Assembly (NCBI RefSeq): GCF_028752835.1 | Contig: NZ_CP087952.1 | Span: forward strand, 310,001 to 374,000 | DNA: 64,000 nucleotides | Reading direction: 5' to 3' | Source of the DNA: Desulfosarcina sp. BuS5 | Lineage (GTDB): Bacteria > Desulfobacterota > Desulfobacteria > Desulfobacterales > BuS5 | Shown here: positions 28,367-37,504 of the stretch, in pieces | Position numbering within the stretch: the first letter of the stretch is position 1 | Layout of the letters: each line of letters begins with the position of its first letter | The notes under the pieces: model-generated | Databases searched by the model: none | What the model saw: the letters and a program-made list of their open reading frames with translations, nothing else | What the model was told of the DNA's origin: nothing | Program-made: the position numbers and the translations under genes

Positions 28367-28778
28367 ATGTCCGGATTTGAACCAGTTTATGTTGAATCTT
28401 TTAAAAAAGGCGTGATTAAGGAAAGAGCCGAAACAGCCCGCCATATCCTGCAAGCCTGTATGCTTTGCCCCAGGGAATGTGCTGTTAATCGACTTTCCGG
28501 GGAAACCGGTATTTGTAAAACAGCTCATAATGCCGTTGTATCCTCATGTGGTTTATGGATAAGATGACCTTATCATGCCGGGAAATTTTGCCGTCACATC
28601 TGAAATAATGTCATTTATAGCAAAAGAAATATCACCAAACAGCTACGTCAATATTATGCCCCAGTACCGACCATGCGGAAAAGCTGACAATGTCAAAGAG
28701 CTTTCCCGTTATCCTTCAGAAAAAGAAATTCAGGAAGCTTTGGCGGCAGCTGCTGACGCAGGGCTTGGACGATTATAA
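28367..28778 (+). pseudogene. Radical SAM (PflX/COG1313-like) gene with central deletion
   Basis: The first part (28367-28567) encodes the N-terminal block CMLCPRECAVNRLSGETGIC. The second part (28575-28778) encodes the C-terminal block YVNIMPQYRPCGKA and SRYPSEKEIQEAL. The middle, which should hold the GCNLRCVFCQN cluster motif and most of the barrel (roughly 160 residues), is missing, and the frames do not join. The gene therefore cannot bind the radical SAM cluster. The C-terminal fragment abuts namZ. Confidence 0.8.
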
Positions 28779-29962
28779 TGCTGCCGGATAACCCTGTTGT
28801 TCAAACCGGCCTTGAGAATTTGCTGAACGATCCGCCAAAACGGATATTCGGGAAGCGGGCAGGACTTTTGTGCAATCCTGCTTCCGTTGACAGACATTTG
28901 CGGCATGCCAGGGGATTGATATCAAGCAGGCTCCCAGTTGAATTGACTTCTCTCTATTCCCCACAGCACGGATTTTGTGCTGAAAAACAGGATAATATGA
29001 TAGAGTCTGATGATACCTTTGATCCGGTTTTGGATATACCTGTTTTCAGCCTTTACGGCACAACACGAATTCCCACAAAAGAGATGTTTGACCATATTGA
29101 TTTACTTTTTGTAGATCTGCAGGATGCGGGGACACGTGTTTATACATTTATATATACAATTTCCCATTGCCTTGAGGCGGCAAAAAAATTCAGCAAGTCT
29201 GTTATTCTGCTTGACCGGCCCAATCCTGTATGCGGCAATGTCATGGAAGGTAATTGCTTGAAAGCTGAGAACAGTTCATTTGTGGGGCGATATCCTCTGC
29301 CCATGCGCCATGGGTTGACCATAGGGGAGCTGGTGCTTCTATTCAACGAACATTTTAGTATAGGCTGTGATCTTGAGGTGATACCCATGAAAGGCTGGGA
29401 AAGAGGTATGTATTTTACAGATACAGGTCTTGCCTGGATCCCGCCTTCTCCCAATCTCCCTACTCCAGTATCGGCAATGGTTTATCCGGGTCAGGTTTTA
29501 TGGGAAGGTACGAATATTTCTGAAGGTAGAGGCACAACTCAACCTTTTGAACTTTTTGGAGCGCCGTTTATCGACACAGAAAAAGTTCTTTCTTTTATTG
29601 GTGGAAACAATTTACCGGGAGTACACCTCAGACAAGTTTCCTTTGAACCGACTTCGAATAAATGGATGGGGTTTATATGCAATGGATTTCAAATTCATGT
29701 AACCAATGCTGAATTATTTCAGCCCTATTTGACAACATTAAAGCTGATGCAGGCGGTTTCTTGTATTCACAAGGATAAGTTTAAATGGGCGGAACCTCCT
29801 TATGAGTATGATTTTGACAGACTTCCCATAGATCTTATAACAGGTGACAGCAGGATTAGATATATGATTGAGAATTGTGAAAGAATTGAGACGATAGTAG
29901 ATTCATGGGAAGATGATCTCAGACAATTTGATAAAATCAGCCGCATTTTTCATTTATATTAA
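28778..29962 (+). CDS. namZ: Exo-beta-N-acetylmuramidase NamZ (DUF1343, GH171)
   Basis: 394 residues of the DUF1343 family. Conserved parts are GLLCNPASVD, SLYSPQHGFCAEKQDNM, DLLFVDLQDAGTRVYTF, LDRPNPVCG and EGRGTTQPFELFGAPF. Characterised members (B. subtilis NamZ) release MurNAc from the non-reducing ends of peptidoglycan fragments. No signal peptide is evident from this start, so the protein may be cytoplasmic. A murU-amgK fusion that would salvage MurNAc lies at 41022. The start overlaps the end of the broken radical SAM gene. Confidence 0.87.
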   Translation: MLPDNPVVQTGLENLLNDPPKRIFGKRAGLLCNPASVDRHLRHARGLISSRLPVELTSLYSPQHGFCAEKQDNMIESDDTFDPVLDIPVFSLYGTTRIPTKEMFDHIDLLFVDLQDAGTRVYTFIYTISHCLEAAKKFSKSVILLDRPNPVCGNVMEGNCLKAENSSFVGRYPLPMRHGLTIGELVLLFNEHFSIGCDLEVIPMKGWERGMYFTDTGLAWIPPSPNLPTPVSAMVYPGQVLWEGTNISEGRGTTQPFELFGAPFIDTEKVLSFIGGNNLPGVHLRQVSFEPTSNKWMGFICNGFQIHVTNAELFQPYLTTLKLMQAVSCIHKDKFKWAEPPYEYDFDRLPIDLITGDSRIRYMIENCERIETIVDSWEDDLRQFDKISRIFHLY

Positions 29963-29973
29963 GGTATTCTCAA

Positions 29974-30660
29974 TTGGCAAAAAATGAATTATCCTGGAAA
30001 AGGATGGCTTTCAAAGGGAACAAGGTTTGGCAGGCTTTTGAAGAAAATGGAGACCCTTTAGTCAAAAACGATAAATTTTTAATCAAGTACCAAACTGATC
30101 AGGATTATGAGTACTGGGTTAACAAAAAGAGTTTACTCCCTTTGAGCGAATTAAAAAAAGGTGAGTATAAAAAATCAGGGAAAAGCAAAAAGACCGGTTC
30201 AAAAAGAGAATATGAAGATTATGATGCTGCTGAATTAGATAATGCAATTTGCCTTTATACCGACGGGGCGTCTTCAGGAAATCCGGGGCCGTCGGGGATA
30301 GGAGTTTTGTTGCGTTTTAAAGAACATGAAAAGGAGATTTCAAAATATATTGGAAATGCGACTAACAACATTGCCGAACTTAAAGCGATTGAGGCCGGAC
30401 TGTCAGTTTTAAAAAAAAAAGACCTTTCGGTGATAGTCTTTACTGACAGCAGCTATGCCCTTGGCGTTCTTGTCAGCGGCTGGAAAGCAAAAAAGAACGT
30501 GCAACTGGTTGAAAAAATACAAAAAAAAATTTCTGAATTCAAAAATATTAAATTTATCAAAGTGCAAGGTCATTCCGGTATGGCCGAAAATGAAAGGGCT
30601 GATTATCTTGCAACTTCAGCAATAAAAAAGGGATTGGATCAAAACGTGCATTTTCCATAA
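29974..30660 (+). CDS. RNase HI-type ribonuclease with extra N-terminal domain
   Basis: 228 residues. The RNase H core (about 90-220) has the acidic residues in YTDGASSGNPGPSG, AELKAIEAGL, FTDSSYALGV and NERADYLA. The first 75 residues form a separate domain (FKGNKVWQAFEENGDPLVKN) that I do not recognise; it is not an obvious viroplasmin-type domain. It starts with TTG at 29974. The role is removal of RNA from RNA-DNA hybrids. Confidence 0.87.
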   Translation: MAKNELSWKRMAFKGNKVWQAFEENGDPLVKNDKFLIKYQTDQDYEYWVNKKSLLPLSELKKGEYKKSGKSKKTGSKREYEDYDAAELDNAICLYTDGASSGNPGPSGIGVLLRFKEHEKEISKYIGNATNNIAELKAIEAGLSVLKKKDLSVIVFTDSSYALGVLVSGWKAKKNVQLVEKIQKKISEFKNIKFIKVQGHSGMAENERADYLATSAIKKGLDQNVHFP

Positions 30661-30698
30661 GAAACCTTGCGATGTTAAGATGCAGGGTTTCTTATGGA
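30658..30698. terminator. Hairpin between convergent genes
   Basis: ataagaaacc pairs with gggtttcttat around an 18-base loop, between the stop codons of the RNase H gene and a minus-strand gene. No U-run follows directly, so intrinsic termination is plausible but weak. Confidence 0.45.
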
Positions 30699-30711
30699 GA
30701 TTAGAAGAATG

Positions 30712-30996
30712 CTATGCTTCTTTTGATTCTAATGTTTTTATTTTTTTTTCAAGTTCGTCTATCTTCTGTTTGTATGAACCGGCGTCATCATCTTCTGTTG
30801 CCTCAGTGTCATCACCTTTTTTCCATGTATCTTTTAGTTCATCAAAGCCCAGGTAAAGAGCCAGTCCGCCTCCGGCCAGGAGCAATACAGGGATTGTGCC
30901 GGCTAGAAGGTTAAAAAAAGGTTGCCACCAAATAGATATTCCAATAAGCCCTAAAACGGCTGCTACCGCTCCACCAATTAATGTTTTCATGAACAA
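30712..30996 (-). CDS. Small membrane protein with C-terminal coiled coil
   Basis: 94 residues. Two hydrophobic segments (LIGGAVAAVLGLIGISIWW and LLAGTIPVLLLAGGGLALYL) are followed by an acidic linker and a short coiled coil (YKQKIDELEKKIKTLESK). GGAGG lies before the ATG. I do not recognise the family. It is a single gene facing the RNase H gene. Confidence 0.65.
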   Translation of the reverse strand: MFMKTLIGGAVAAVLGLIGISIWWQPFFNLLAGTIPVLLLAGGGLALYLGFDELKDTWKKGDDTEATEDDDAGSYKQKIDELEKKIKTLESKEA

Positions 30997-31228
30997 ACAT
31001 CCTCCTTTAACTTAAATAAGTTGATCTTTTAAATTTTTTGAAAAAATAGTTTATAGGTTTACAGTGATAAACAGAAAGCAAAATACACCCCTTAGGGAGC
31101 CAGCCAAGGATGTTTAAATAATACCCTGTATAATAAATTTTTATATTATCACAGCAAATGATGCAAGGCAAGACTAATTTATTATTTTCACCTCACATTT
31201 ATTGTATCCATTCACAGTCTGCAGGGGA

Positions 31229-31501
31229 GGGTGCAATACAAAAAAGTTACACAAATTAATATGGGTATTTCTTCTTCGGACTGCCCTGAAAGGGCGATAT
31301 ATACCAGCCTGGGGCAACGCCCCAGGAAAAGATTATATATTCCCCAAGAGCCCTGAAAGGGCGATACATAAAAATAAATATATGTCACGTCCTTTCAGGG
31401 CTGATTGGTTATAGGATATTCAAATCCCAGGGCGTTGCCCTGGGCTGGTATGTATAGCCCTTTCAGGGCTGATAATCGAATAACTTTTTCATATTGCACC
31501 C
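31229..31501. repeat. Large nested palindromic element (REP-like)
   Basis: Outer arms gggtgcaata (31229) and its inverse ending at 31501 enclose inner arms gccctgaaagggc, ccagcctgggg and their inverses around a centre near 31365. Two internal GC-rich hairpins, cctggggcaacgccccagg (31308-31326) and cccagggcgttgccctggg (31426-31444), are themselves palindromes. Such sequences recur in many genomes and resemble RAYT-mobilised repeats; no transposase is attached here. Confidence 0.8.
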
Positions 31502-31535
31502 TTTATTCTTTTATCCAGGACAAGCAGCATTTTTT

Positions 31536-31570
31536 ACCTTCGTTCCCAGGCTCTGCCTGGGAACGAAGGT
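31536..31570. repeat. Perfect hairpin, 16-bp arms
   Basis: accttcgttcccaggc and its exact complement surround the loop tct. A gaaaaaat/tattgcaccc block follows, repeating the right end of the neighbouring element, so this hairpin is probably a second, nested REP-type unit. The gap 31000-31705 otherwise holds no gene. Confidence 0.75.
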
Positions 31571-31705
31571 AAAATAATTTTTTCATATTGCACCCGCAGG
31601 GGATAGTCTTTAAACATGTATAATAAGTTATTGCAATGAAAATTATATTCTGATAATTCAAATACCCTGATGAAAATTAGGAAACAATAAATAATATAGC
31701 AAATC

Positions 31706-34342
31706 ATGGCGAAACAGCAAATATCAAACCACAGAACAATCAGACAAAAAATCAGGCAATGGATTGACTCTACCCTTGGAAATACCCATAATCACTATAT
31801 ATGCTTAATGCCCGAGCGAACAGGTTCTTTCTCTTCCCTGGTTCTTAAGCTTTTTTTTTCAGGTATAAAAATAGATGAGGATCAATATTCAGTCCTTCGG
31901 AAAATTCCTGAAAATGCTATTGTCGTTTATGTAAATCAATATAGAAGTTATTTTGAGTATCTTTTTTATTACACACGATATAAACAGGCAGGCGTCAGGT
32001 TTCCGGCAATAGGTTTTGGTTATAAAGTTATAATCTGGCAGCCGGTTAAGAGATTGTTTAAAATAATTCTGGCTTTTACAGATTATCTGCTTCACGAAAA
32101 AGTCTTTCCGAATCCTTATGAAAGTGGGTACATTAAAGATGAACTTGTCAACGGCAGATCAGCCCTGCTGTCTCTTGTGGAAAAAAAAGGTTTTTACAAA
32201 AGGTTCGTTAAGGCAAAATATGATCCTGTTCATTATCTGATAGAGATGCAGTCATCTATAAACAGACCGATCTATTTAGTCCCGCAACTTATTTTTTTCA
32301 GTAAAAAACCACCCAAATCACATCCGACATTTTTGGACATACTCTTTGGGACCAAAGAGAAACCAGGAAAAATTAGGCGATTAGCGGCCATGTTAAACAA
32401 CAAGAACAGGCCGTTTGTAGAAATATCCGAGCCCGTCAATTTAAACTCATTTATAAAGCTTACTGAAAACAAGGAGTTGAGTATAGATCAAAGGGCGATT
32501 CTATTGAGGCGGCAGCTTATGCGCCAAATAAATCGTCATCGCCATAGTATAACGGGCCCTGTGCAAAAGTCGAAACAGGAAATTAAGGAGAATATCCTGA
32601 CGGGTGAAAGACTGCAGGGGTTCATGAAACAATATGCAGCAAAGCATAAACAGAAAATTTGGGATGTGCATAAACAGGCTGATTCGCATATTGAGGAGAT
32701 TGCGGCAAGATACAATTCAAACCTGGTGGGTTTATTTGCCATAGTTGTAAGGTGGATACTTAGATTCATGTTCGATGGCGTTACAGTCAATTATGAAATG
32801 CTGGCCAGGATTAAGGCTGCTTCTCAAAAGGGTCCGCTTATTTTTATTCCCTGCCATAAGAGTCATATAGACTACCTTATATTATCCTATATCATGCTGA
32901 AGAAAAATATGCCGGGCCCTCACATTGCCGCCGGCAAGAATCTTTCTTTTTGGCCCTTAGGGCCGTTATTCAGAATAGGAGGGGCATTTTTTATAAGGCG
33001 CAGCTTCAAAGGGGCTGTACTCTATTCTAAAATTTTCACAGAATATATATATAAGCTGCTTGAAGAAGGTTTTAATCTCGAGCTTTTTATAGAGGGGGGC
33101 AGAAGCCGCACCGGAAAACTGCTCAGGCCACAGCTCGGACTCCTGTCAATTATAATTAATGCCTGCAAAAACGGAGCATGTAAGGATCTGAATTTAGTGC
33201 CTGTTTATATAGGTTATGACAGGGTGCTTGAGGAAAGTGCTTATATTAATGAAATTGAAGGCGGATCAAAGGAAGATGAGAACATTAAGCAGGTTATAAA
33301 AGCAAGAAGATTTCTGAAAAAAAGGTACGGGAAAATATATATTAAATTTAGCGAAGCCGTCACCCTAAAGGAATTTGTCAATGAAAACGACATGCCTCTT
33401 GGGACGATGACTTCTAAAGAACAGAACGCGCTCTGTCGAAAAATCGGTACATGGTTATTACATTCCATAGATAAGGTTACTGTTGTTACTCCCCATGCAC
33501 TTGTGGCATCCGCCATACTTAACTGTACAAAAAATCTTTTTTCTTATGATCACCTGCTATCGATTGTAGATACATATATCAGGTACCTCTCTCTCCAGGA
33601 AGCGACACTTGCAGATACCCTGTTGCTTGATCAGACTCATGTCATTGATCAGGTTGTAGATTCATATATGCAAAGAAAATTTATCGAAACAGTATCAAAG
33701 GGGGAAAAGACTCTATCCGCAGAATCTCAATTTAAAGTTAATGAAAATAAAAGATCTGCTATGGAATATTATAAAAACAATTGTATTGCTTTTTTTATTC
33801 CGGCCGCATTTACAGCCCTGGCAATACTTGAAAAAGATGCATTCCAATTCTCATCAGTCGATCTTCACTCCGGCTACAAATTCTTCCAGGAATTTTTCAA
33901 GAATGAATTTACACCTGATCCCTTAAAAACACCGGAAAACCATGTACGAAAAAATATTAAAGCTTTTATCGATGACGCTATATTAATGCCGCATCCCACT
34001 CTTGCCGACACATATAATATTACTTCTTCAGGTTTAAGGAAGTTAAAATTATATTCCGGATTTCTAAAGGCTTATTTTGAGTCATACTGGGTAGTCTTAG
34101 CTTACTTTAATCGTTATCCCAACAACTCTGTTAAAGCTAAAGATCGCTTAAAAAAAATACAGTCATTAGGCAACCGCATGTACAAAAAAAAAGAAATCAA
34201 ATTACATGAAGCGGTCTCAAGAGTTAATTTTCAAAACGCATCCGATTATTTTATTCAGCATGGTATAAGGGGCTCGGATGATCAGGAGAAAATAGATTTT
34301 TATTCCGAAAAAATTCAAAATTATATGAACTATTTGTCTTGA
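31706..34342 (+). CDS. plsB: Glycerol-3-phosphate acyltransferase PlsB-like
   Basis: 878 residues, peripheral inner-membrane acyltransferase. The catalytic H-x4-D is in PCHKSHIDYLILSY (near residue 388), followed by GGAFFIRRSF and the EGGRSRTGKLL block, all PlsB/GNPAT motifs. An N-terminal half (VVYVNQYRSYFEYLFYYTRY) looks like a degenerate acyltransferase-type domain. It acylates glycerol 3-phosphate from acyl-ACP or acyl-CoA. The stop codon at 34340-34342 coincides with the left edge of a 340-bp duplication. Confidence 0.88.
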   Translation: MAKQQISNHRTIRQKIRQWIDSTLGNTHNHYICLMPERTGSFSSLVLKLFFSGIKIDEDQYSVLRKIPENAIVVYVNQYRSYFEYLFYYTRYKQAGVRFPAIGFGYKVIIWQPVKRLFKIILAFTDYLLHEKVFPNPYESGYIKDELVNGRSALLSLVEKKGFYKRFVKAKYDPVHYLIEMQSSINRPIYLVPQLIFFSKKPPKSHPTFLDILFGTKEKPGKIRRLAAMLNNKNRPFVEISEPVNLNSFIKLTENKELSIDQRAILLRRQLMRQINRHRHSITGPVQKSKQEIKENILTGERLQGFMKQYAAKHKQKIWDVHKQADSHIEEIAARYNSNLVGLFAIVVRWILRFMFDGVTVNYEMLARIKAASQKGPLIFIPCHKSHIDYLILSYIMLKKNMPGPHIAAGKNLSFWPLGPLFRIGGAFFIRRSFKGAVLYSKIFTEYIYKLLEEGFNLELFIEGGRSRTGKLLRPQLGLLSIIINACKNGACKDLNLVPVYIGYDRVLEESAYINEIEGGSKEDENIKQVIKARRFLKKRYGKIYIKFSEAVTLKEFVNENDMPLGTMTSKEQNALCRKIGTWLLHSIDKVTVVTPHALVASAILNCTKNLFSYDHLLSIVDTYIRYLSLQEATLADTLLLDQTHVIDQVVDSYMQRKFIETVSKGEKTLSAESQFKVNENKRSAMEYYKNNCIAFFIPAAFTALAILEKDAFQFSSVDLHSGYKFFQEFFKNEFTPDPLKTPENHVRKNIKAFIDDAILMPHPTLADTYNITSSGLRKLKLYSGFLKAYFESYWVVLAYFNRYPNNSVKAKDRLKKIQSLGNRMYKKKEIKLHEAVSRVNFQNASDYFIQHGIRGSDDQEKIDFYSEKIQNYMNYLS

Positions 34343-34679
34343 TTTGAAAAGCTTGGAACTGAATATGAAAGCTATGATCCTGGCCGCCGGCTTCGGTACA
34401 CGTCTGCGCCCTTTTACTGAAAATATACCCAAACCCCTGTTTACAATTTCTCAAAACCCCCTGCTTGATATCACCATCCGCAATCTGCAAAAAGCAGGGT
34501 GCGAAGCGATAATAGTTAATACCCATCATCTGCATGAAACGATTGAATCTTACATATTATCACAGAATTACTTTATTCCTGTGTACACTCGGCATGAATC
34601 CTCCATTTTAGGCACCGGCGGCGCCATAAAGAATGTTGAGGATTTCTGGGACAGCGGCCCTTTTATGGTTATTAACAGT
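34341..34679. repeat. Direct repeat of the murU start, left copy
   Basis: 339 bases that match 40997-41336 with about half a dozen substitutions and a one-base indel. It begins at the plsB stop codon and ends where the IS1-family element enters. The right copy carries the intact gene. Confidence 0.9.
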
Positions 34680-34683
34680 TCAG
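34365..34683 (+). pseudogene. Truncated murU 5' fragment
   Basis: Encodes MKAMILAAGFGTRLRPFTEN through FMVINS, the first 105 residues of the nucleotidyltransferase domain of the gene at 41022, then runs into the IS1-family element. It lacks the metal-binding aspartate region and the kinase domain. It keeps the original position directly after plsB. Confidence 0.88.
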
Positions 34684-35870
34684 GTAGTCCCTACAAAACA
34701 ATGCAGGTGATTAAAAAGTGTCTCTGAAAACATGAATAAAAAAGATTTTTACTAAAAATTAAGATTGTTATAGACCAAAAGCAATATATTTTGTAGAAGC
34801 ATGGTTAAAACTCTATTCAAAGGATCGCAATCATGCAAAATACAGCAAATACAGCCCTAACACTTTTTTGTCCCAGGAAAAGCTGCAAATGTTATCAATC
34901 AACCGAGAACAAAATCACCAAGGATGGAGTTTACATAACAAAATCCGATTTTGAGCCAAGACAAATGTTTTACTGCAATGGTGGCAAACATAGATTCTCA
35001 GAAACAGGATATTCCGATCTTTTTGGAAAGCATGGCAGCTTTAAAGAGTATGATCAAACGGCAAAGCTAAACTCTTACGGCCTTGGCACTGATGCAATTG
35101 CCGATGTACTTCAAAAAGATCGAAGGACAATTGAACAATGGCAAAAAGCTATTGGACAAAAAGGCCAGCAATTTCACCTATTTCTTTGTTTTACTATCGG
35201 ACTTACCATTGTATTTCTCCAAATGGATGAACTATGGTCTTACCTTAAAAATAAAAGTCAACAATTATGGGTTTTTATCGCTCTTGAATCAGCAACAAAA
35301 TTCTGGATCGGTTTCGAGTTGGGTTCAAGAATAACTTACACTGCAAACCGTTTAGTAAAGGGCGTTAAAAAGTTGGGCAAATGGGGAAAAGATAATATAT
35401 TAAAGGTCGCTACAGATAAATTAGCGGCTTACAAAAATGCGCTCGAAAACATTATGCCTGAGATTCCTTATGCTTACCTGCAAATTGTTAAGCGCCGAAT
35501 AAAGCGTCGGCTTGTAACAGTTAAAAAATATTTTGTGAAAGGTACTGTAAAAGATTTCCCCGGAAAAAGCCAAAACACCTCATTTATTGAGAGACTGAAC
35601 CTTACCCTAAGGCAACATATCTCCTATCTTCAGAGAAAAACCCTGGGGTATTGCAAGAACAAGCTGAATTTTAGTAATGTAATGTGGATTAACTTATTCA
35701 ACTATAATTACATACAATTTCATAAGAGCTTACGAATACGAATTAACAATGAAAACGAGAAATTTATAAAAAAGTATAACCATAATACACTATCAATGCA
35801 GATGGGACTTACGAATTCTCCACTAAACTGGAGATATCTCATTACAGTCCCAATACCTTGTAAGTTAAGG
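34684..35870 (+). mobile_element. IS1-family insertion sequence, copy 2 (right end lost)
   Basis: Left terminal repeat ggtagtccctacaaaacaat is intact; sequence then follows copy 1 closely up to ccttgtaagt (about 35864). The last 40-odd bases and the right terminal repeat are gone, replaced by the IS3-type end at 35871. Copy 2 should not transpose by itself. Confidence 0.85.
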
Positions 35871-35921
35871 TACTCCCCATTGTCAAGACAAAAAACAAGG
35901 TTTTTTAAGGTGCGCTTTTGA
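34833..35921 (+). CDS. IS1-family transposase (intact catalytic part, altered tail)
   Basis: 362 residues. An N-terminal zinc-binding region (LFCPRKSCKCY and FYCNGGKHRFS), a helix-turn-helix region (YGLGTDAIADVLQKDRRTI), and the DDE catalytic residues (MDELWSY, TDKLAAYKNAL, SFIERLNLTLRQH) are present in one frame. Because the right end of the element is lost, the normal stop after PIPCK is missing and about 20 foreign residues (LRYSPLSRQKTRF) are added. The enzyme may still be active in trans on copy 1. Confidence 0.87.
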   Translation: MQNTANTALTLFCPRKSCKCYQSTENKITKDGVYITKSDFEPRQMFYCNGGKHRFSETGYSDLFGKHGSFKEYDQTAKLNSYGLGTDAIADVLQKDRRTIEQWQKAIGQKGQQFHLFLCFTIGLTIVFLQMDELWSYLKNKSQQLWVFIALESATKFWIGFELGSRITYTANRLVKGVKKLGKWGKDNILKVATDKLAAYKNALENIMPEIPYAYLQIVKRRIKRRLVTVKKYFVKGTVKDFPGKSQNTSFIERLNLTLRQHISYLQRKTLGYCKNKLNFSNVMWINLFNYNYIQFHKSLRIRINNENEKFIKKYNHNTLSMQMGLTNSPLNWRYLITVPIPCKLRYSPLSRQKTRFFKVRF

Positions 35922-35987
35922 GCTATAAATAATCCTGAAAATTAAAAAATAATAGTAAATAAAAAAAATATGTTTCTGTTTATCATA

Positions 35988-36136
35988 AAAATGTTCATAA
36001 ACAACTTAACTAATTGATTTAATAAATCAATGATACCATTCTAAAATGTTCATAACTTATTGATAAAATGTTTATAACTTTTTTGTATCTCATTAACATA
36101 CTGTTAAAATTCAATATTAATATGTTTATAACTTAT
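35988..36136. repeat. Iteron-like direct repeats
   Basis: Four copies of aaaatgttyataactt-like sequence begin near 35988, 36043, 36065 and 36119. The spacings are 55, 22 and about 54 bases, multiples of about 11, so the copies face the same side of the helix. The inverse (ttatgaaca) is distantly like a DnaA box. They lie about 100 bases beyond the end of the small RHH-like gene. They could be replication iterons or binding sites. Confidence 0.55.
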
Positions 36137-36243
36137 GCCGCACGTTGAATAGGGCATTCACCAAAATATATTATTTTTACAACCTCACATTGATCACCAT
36201 TGCTGATAAATCTTGCCTGTTACTTCCTTTAATTTGTCCGATC

Positions 36244-36441
36244 TTAACTATCAATTTCGTAATCATCCGGCAAATTCAAAAAATCTTTTTTCGCCAATTG
36301 ACTCTCAATTAAATAACCAATTTGACCATTCCTCTTGAGCTGTGAAATCATCCACTGTGGTAATCTAATTGTCACAAGCTCTCGTTTCAAATGGTCTGGT
36401 TTCTTTTTTCGACCAGCCCCTGCACGTTTTCCTCCTCTCAT
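36244..36441 (-). CDS. Small RHH-like DNA-binding protein
   Basis: 65 residues. The N-terminus GGKRAGAGRKKKP is common in plasmid and phage proteins; it is followed by a beta-strand and helices typical of ribbon-helix-helix folds (VTIRLPQWMISQLKRNGQIG, then YLIESQLAKK). GGAGGT precedes the ATG. Its neighbours are iteron-like repeats, so it could be a copy-control or antitoxin-type regulator. No toxin partner is seen. Confidence 0.6.
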   Translation of the reverse strand: MRGGKRAGAGRKKKPDHLKRELVTIRLPQWMISQLKRNGQIGYLIESQLAKKDFLNLPDDYEIDS

Positions 36442-36675
36442 TTTTTTACCTCCAAAACATATAGCATGTTGAATTAAGTGTAACGCTATTCAAAAAATCA
36501 TCCTAAAAATACGCTATATATTTGATTAGCGTTATGCAATATTCAAATAAACTCTACTACCAACTGATTATGTGTTGGATAGTACGCTTTTATCTTGTTT
36601 GCAGCAGGAAACATTTTTTATAATATCAATACGACTTAATGGTATTCTAATTAATTATACAAAGTGGTTCTGAAA

Positions 36676-37470
36676 TTACCCTGGAAAAGTTTTAAAATAT
36701 ATCTCTGCCGGGGTCTGGTAATCCAAAGATTGATGGAGTCGTTCATTATTGTAAAAGCCAAAATATTCTCCAATGTTTTGAATAGCCTCCCTGACGGTCT
36801 CATAATTGTGAAGATAAACACGTTCATATTTCACGGTACGCCAAAGGCGCTCTACGAAAATGTTATCCAGAGCACGGCCCCGGCCGTCCATGCTGATCTT
36901 CACATCGGCTTTTTTTAAAACGCCGGTAAAGGCATCACTGGTAAACTGACTGCCTTGATCCGTGTTAAAAATCTTAGGTTTTGCAATTTTTAAGGCACCC
37001 TGTAAGGCTTTTATACAAAAATCCTTATCCAATGTGGTTGAAAATTCGTAGCTCAGGACATACCGACTAAACCAGTCTATCACTGCTACAAGATAGATAA
37101 AACCTGAATTCAAACGGATATAGGTAATATCCGTTGACCACACCTGGTCAACTTGCTCAATGGAAACGCCTCGCAGCAAGTATGGATAAATTTTATGCTC
37201 TTTTGATGCTTTGCTCAAATTTGGTTTTGGATATATAGCTTCAAGTCCCATAAGCCGCATCAAACGTCTTATTCGTTTAGGATTAACAGTGTGCCCTTGT
37301 CGCTTTAATACGGCCGTCATTTTTTCAACACCGTAGAACGGATATCGGGTATATTCTTCGTCTATCAATCGCATGAGAGCCAGGTTATAGCTCTCATCTT
37401 TGCAGGATTGATAGTAATAGGTTGATCTGTTTATTCCCAAAAGATCACACTGGCGCATTACCGGTATCAA
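36676..37470 (-). CDS. IS3-family transposase OrfB
   Basis: 264 residues from the internal ATG, with the DDE core: D in VWSTDITYIRL, D in FNTDQGSQFTSDAF and E in NIFVERLWRTVKYE. An N-terminal HTH_21 region (YPFYGVEKMTAVLKRQGH) is intact. The frame is open upstream to about 37530 and encodes QYIEPNHSLIPVMRQC, so the working protein is probably an OrfAB fusion made by -1 slippage at a run of A residues at the end of orfA. Confidence 0.9.
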   Translation of the reverse strand: MIPVMRQCDLLGINRSTYYYQSCKDESYNLALMRLIDEEYTRYPFYGVEKMTAVLKRQGHTVNPKRIRRLMRLMGLEAIYPKPNLSKASKEHKIYPYLLRGVSIEQVDQVWSTDITYIRLNSGFIYLVAVIDWFSRYVLSYEFSTTLDKDFCIKALQGALKIAKPKIFNTDQGSQFTSDAFTGVLKKADVKISMDGRGRALDNIFVERLWRTVKYERVYLHNYETVREAIQNIGEYFGFYNNERLHQSLDYQTPAEIYFKTFPG

Positions 37471-37504
37471 AGAATGATTCGGCTCAATGTATTGACGCTT
37501 TATA

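Noticed and set aside
28565-28580. TGA between the two radical SAM fragments as selenocysteine
   Set aside because: The fragments are in different frames and the conserved core is absent, so this is a deletion.
31229-31570. CRISPR array
   Set aside because: The repeats are inverted hairpins of different sequence without regular spacers.
36660-36676. Left end of the IS3 element directly after orfB
   Set aside because: No sequence here resembles the inverse of the right terminal repeat; the best match is at 35871.
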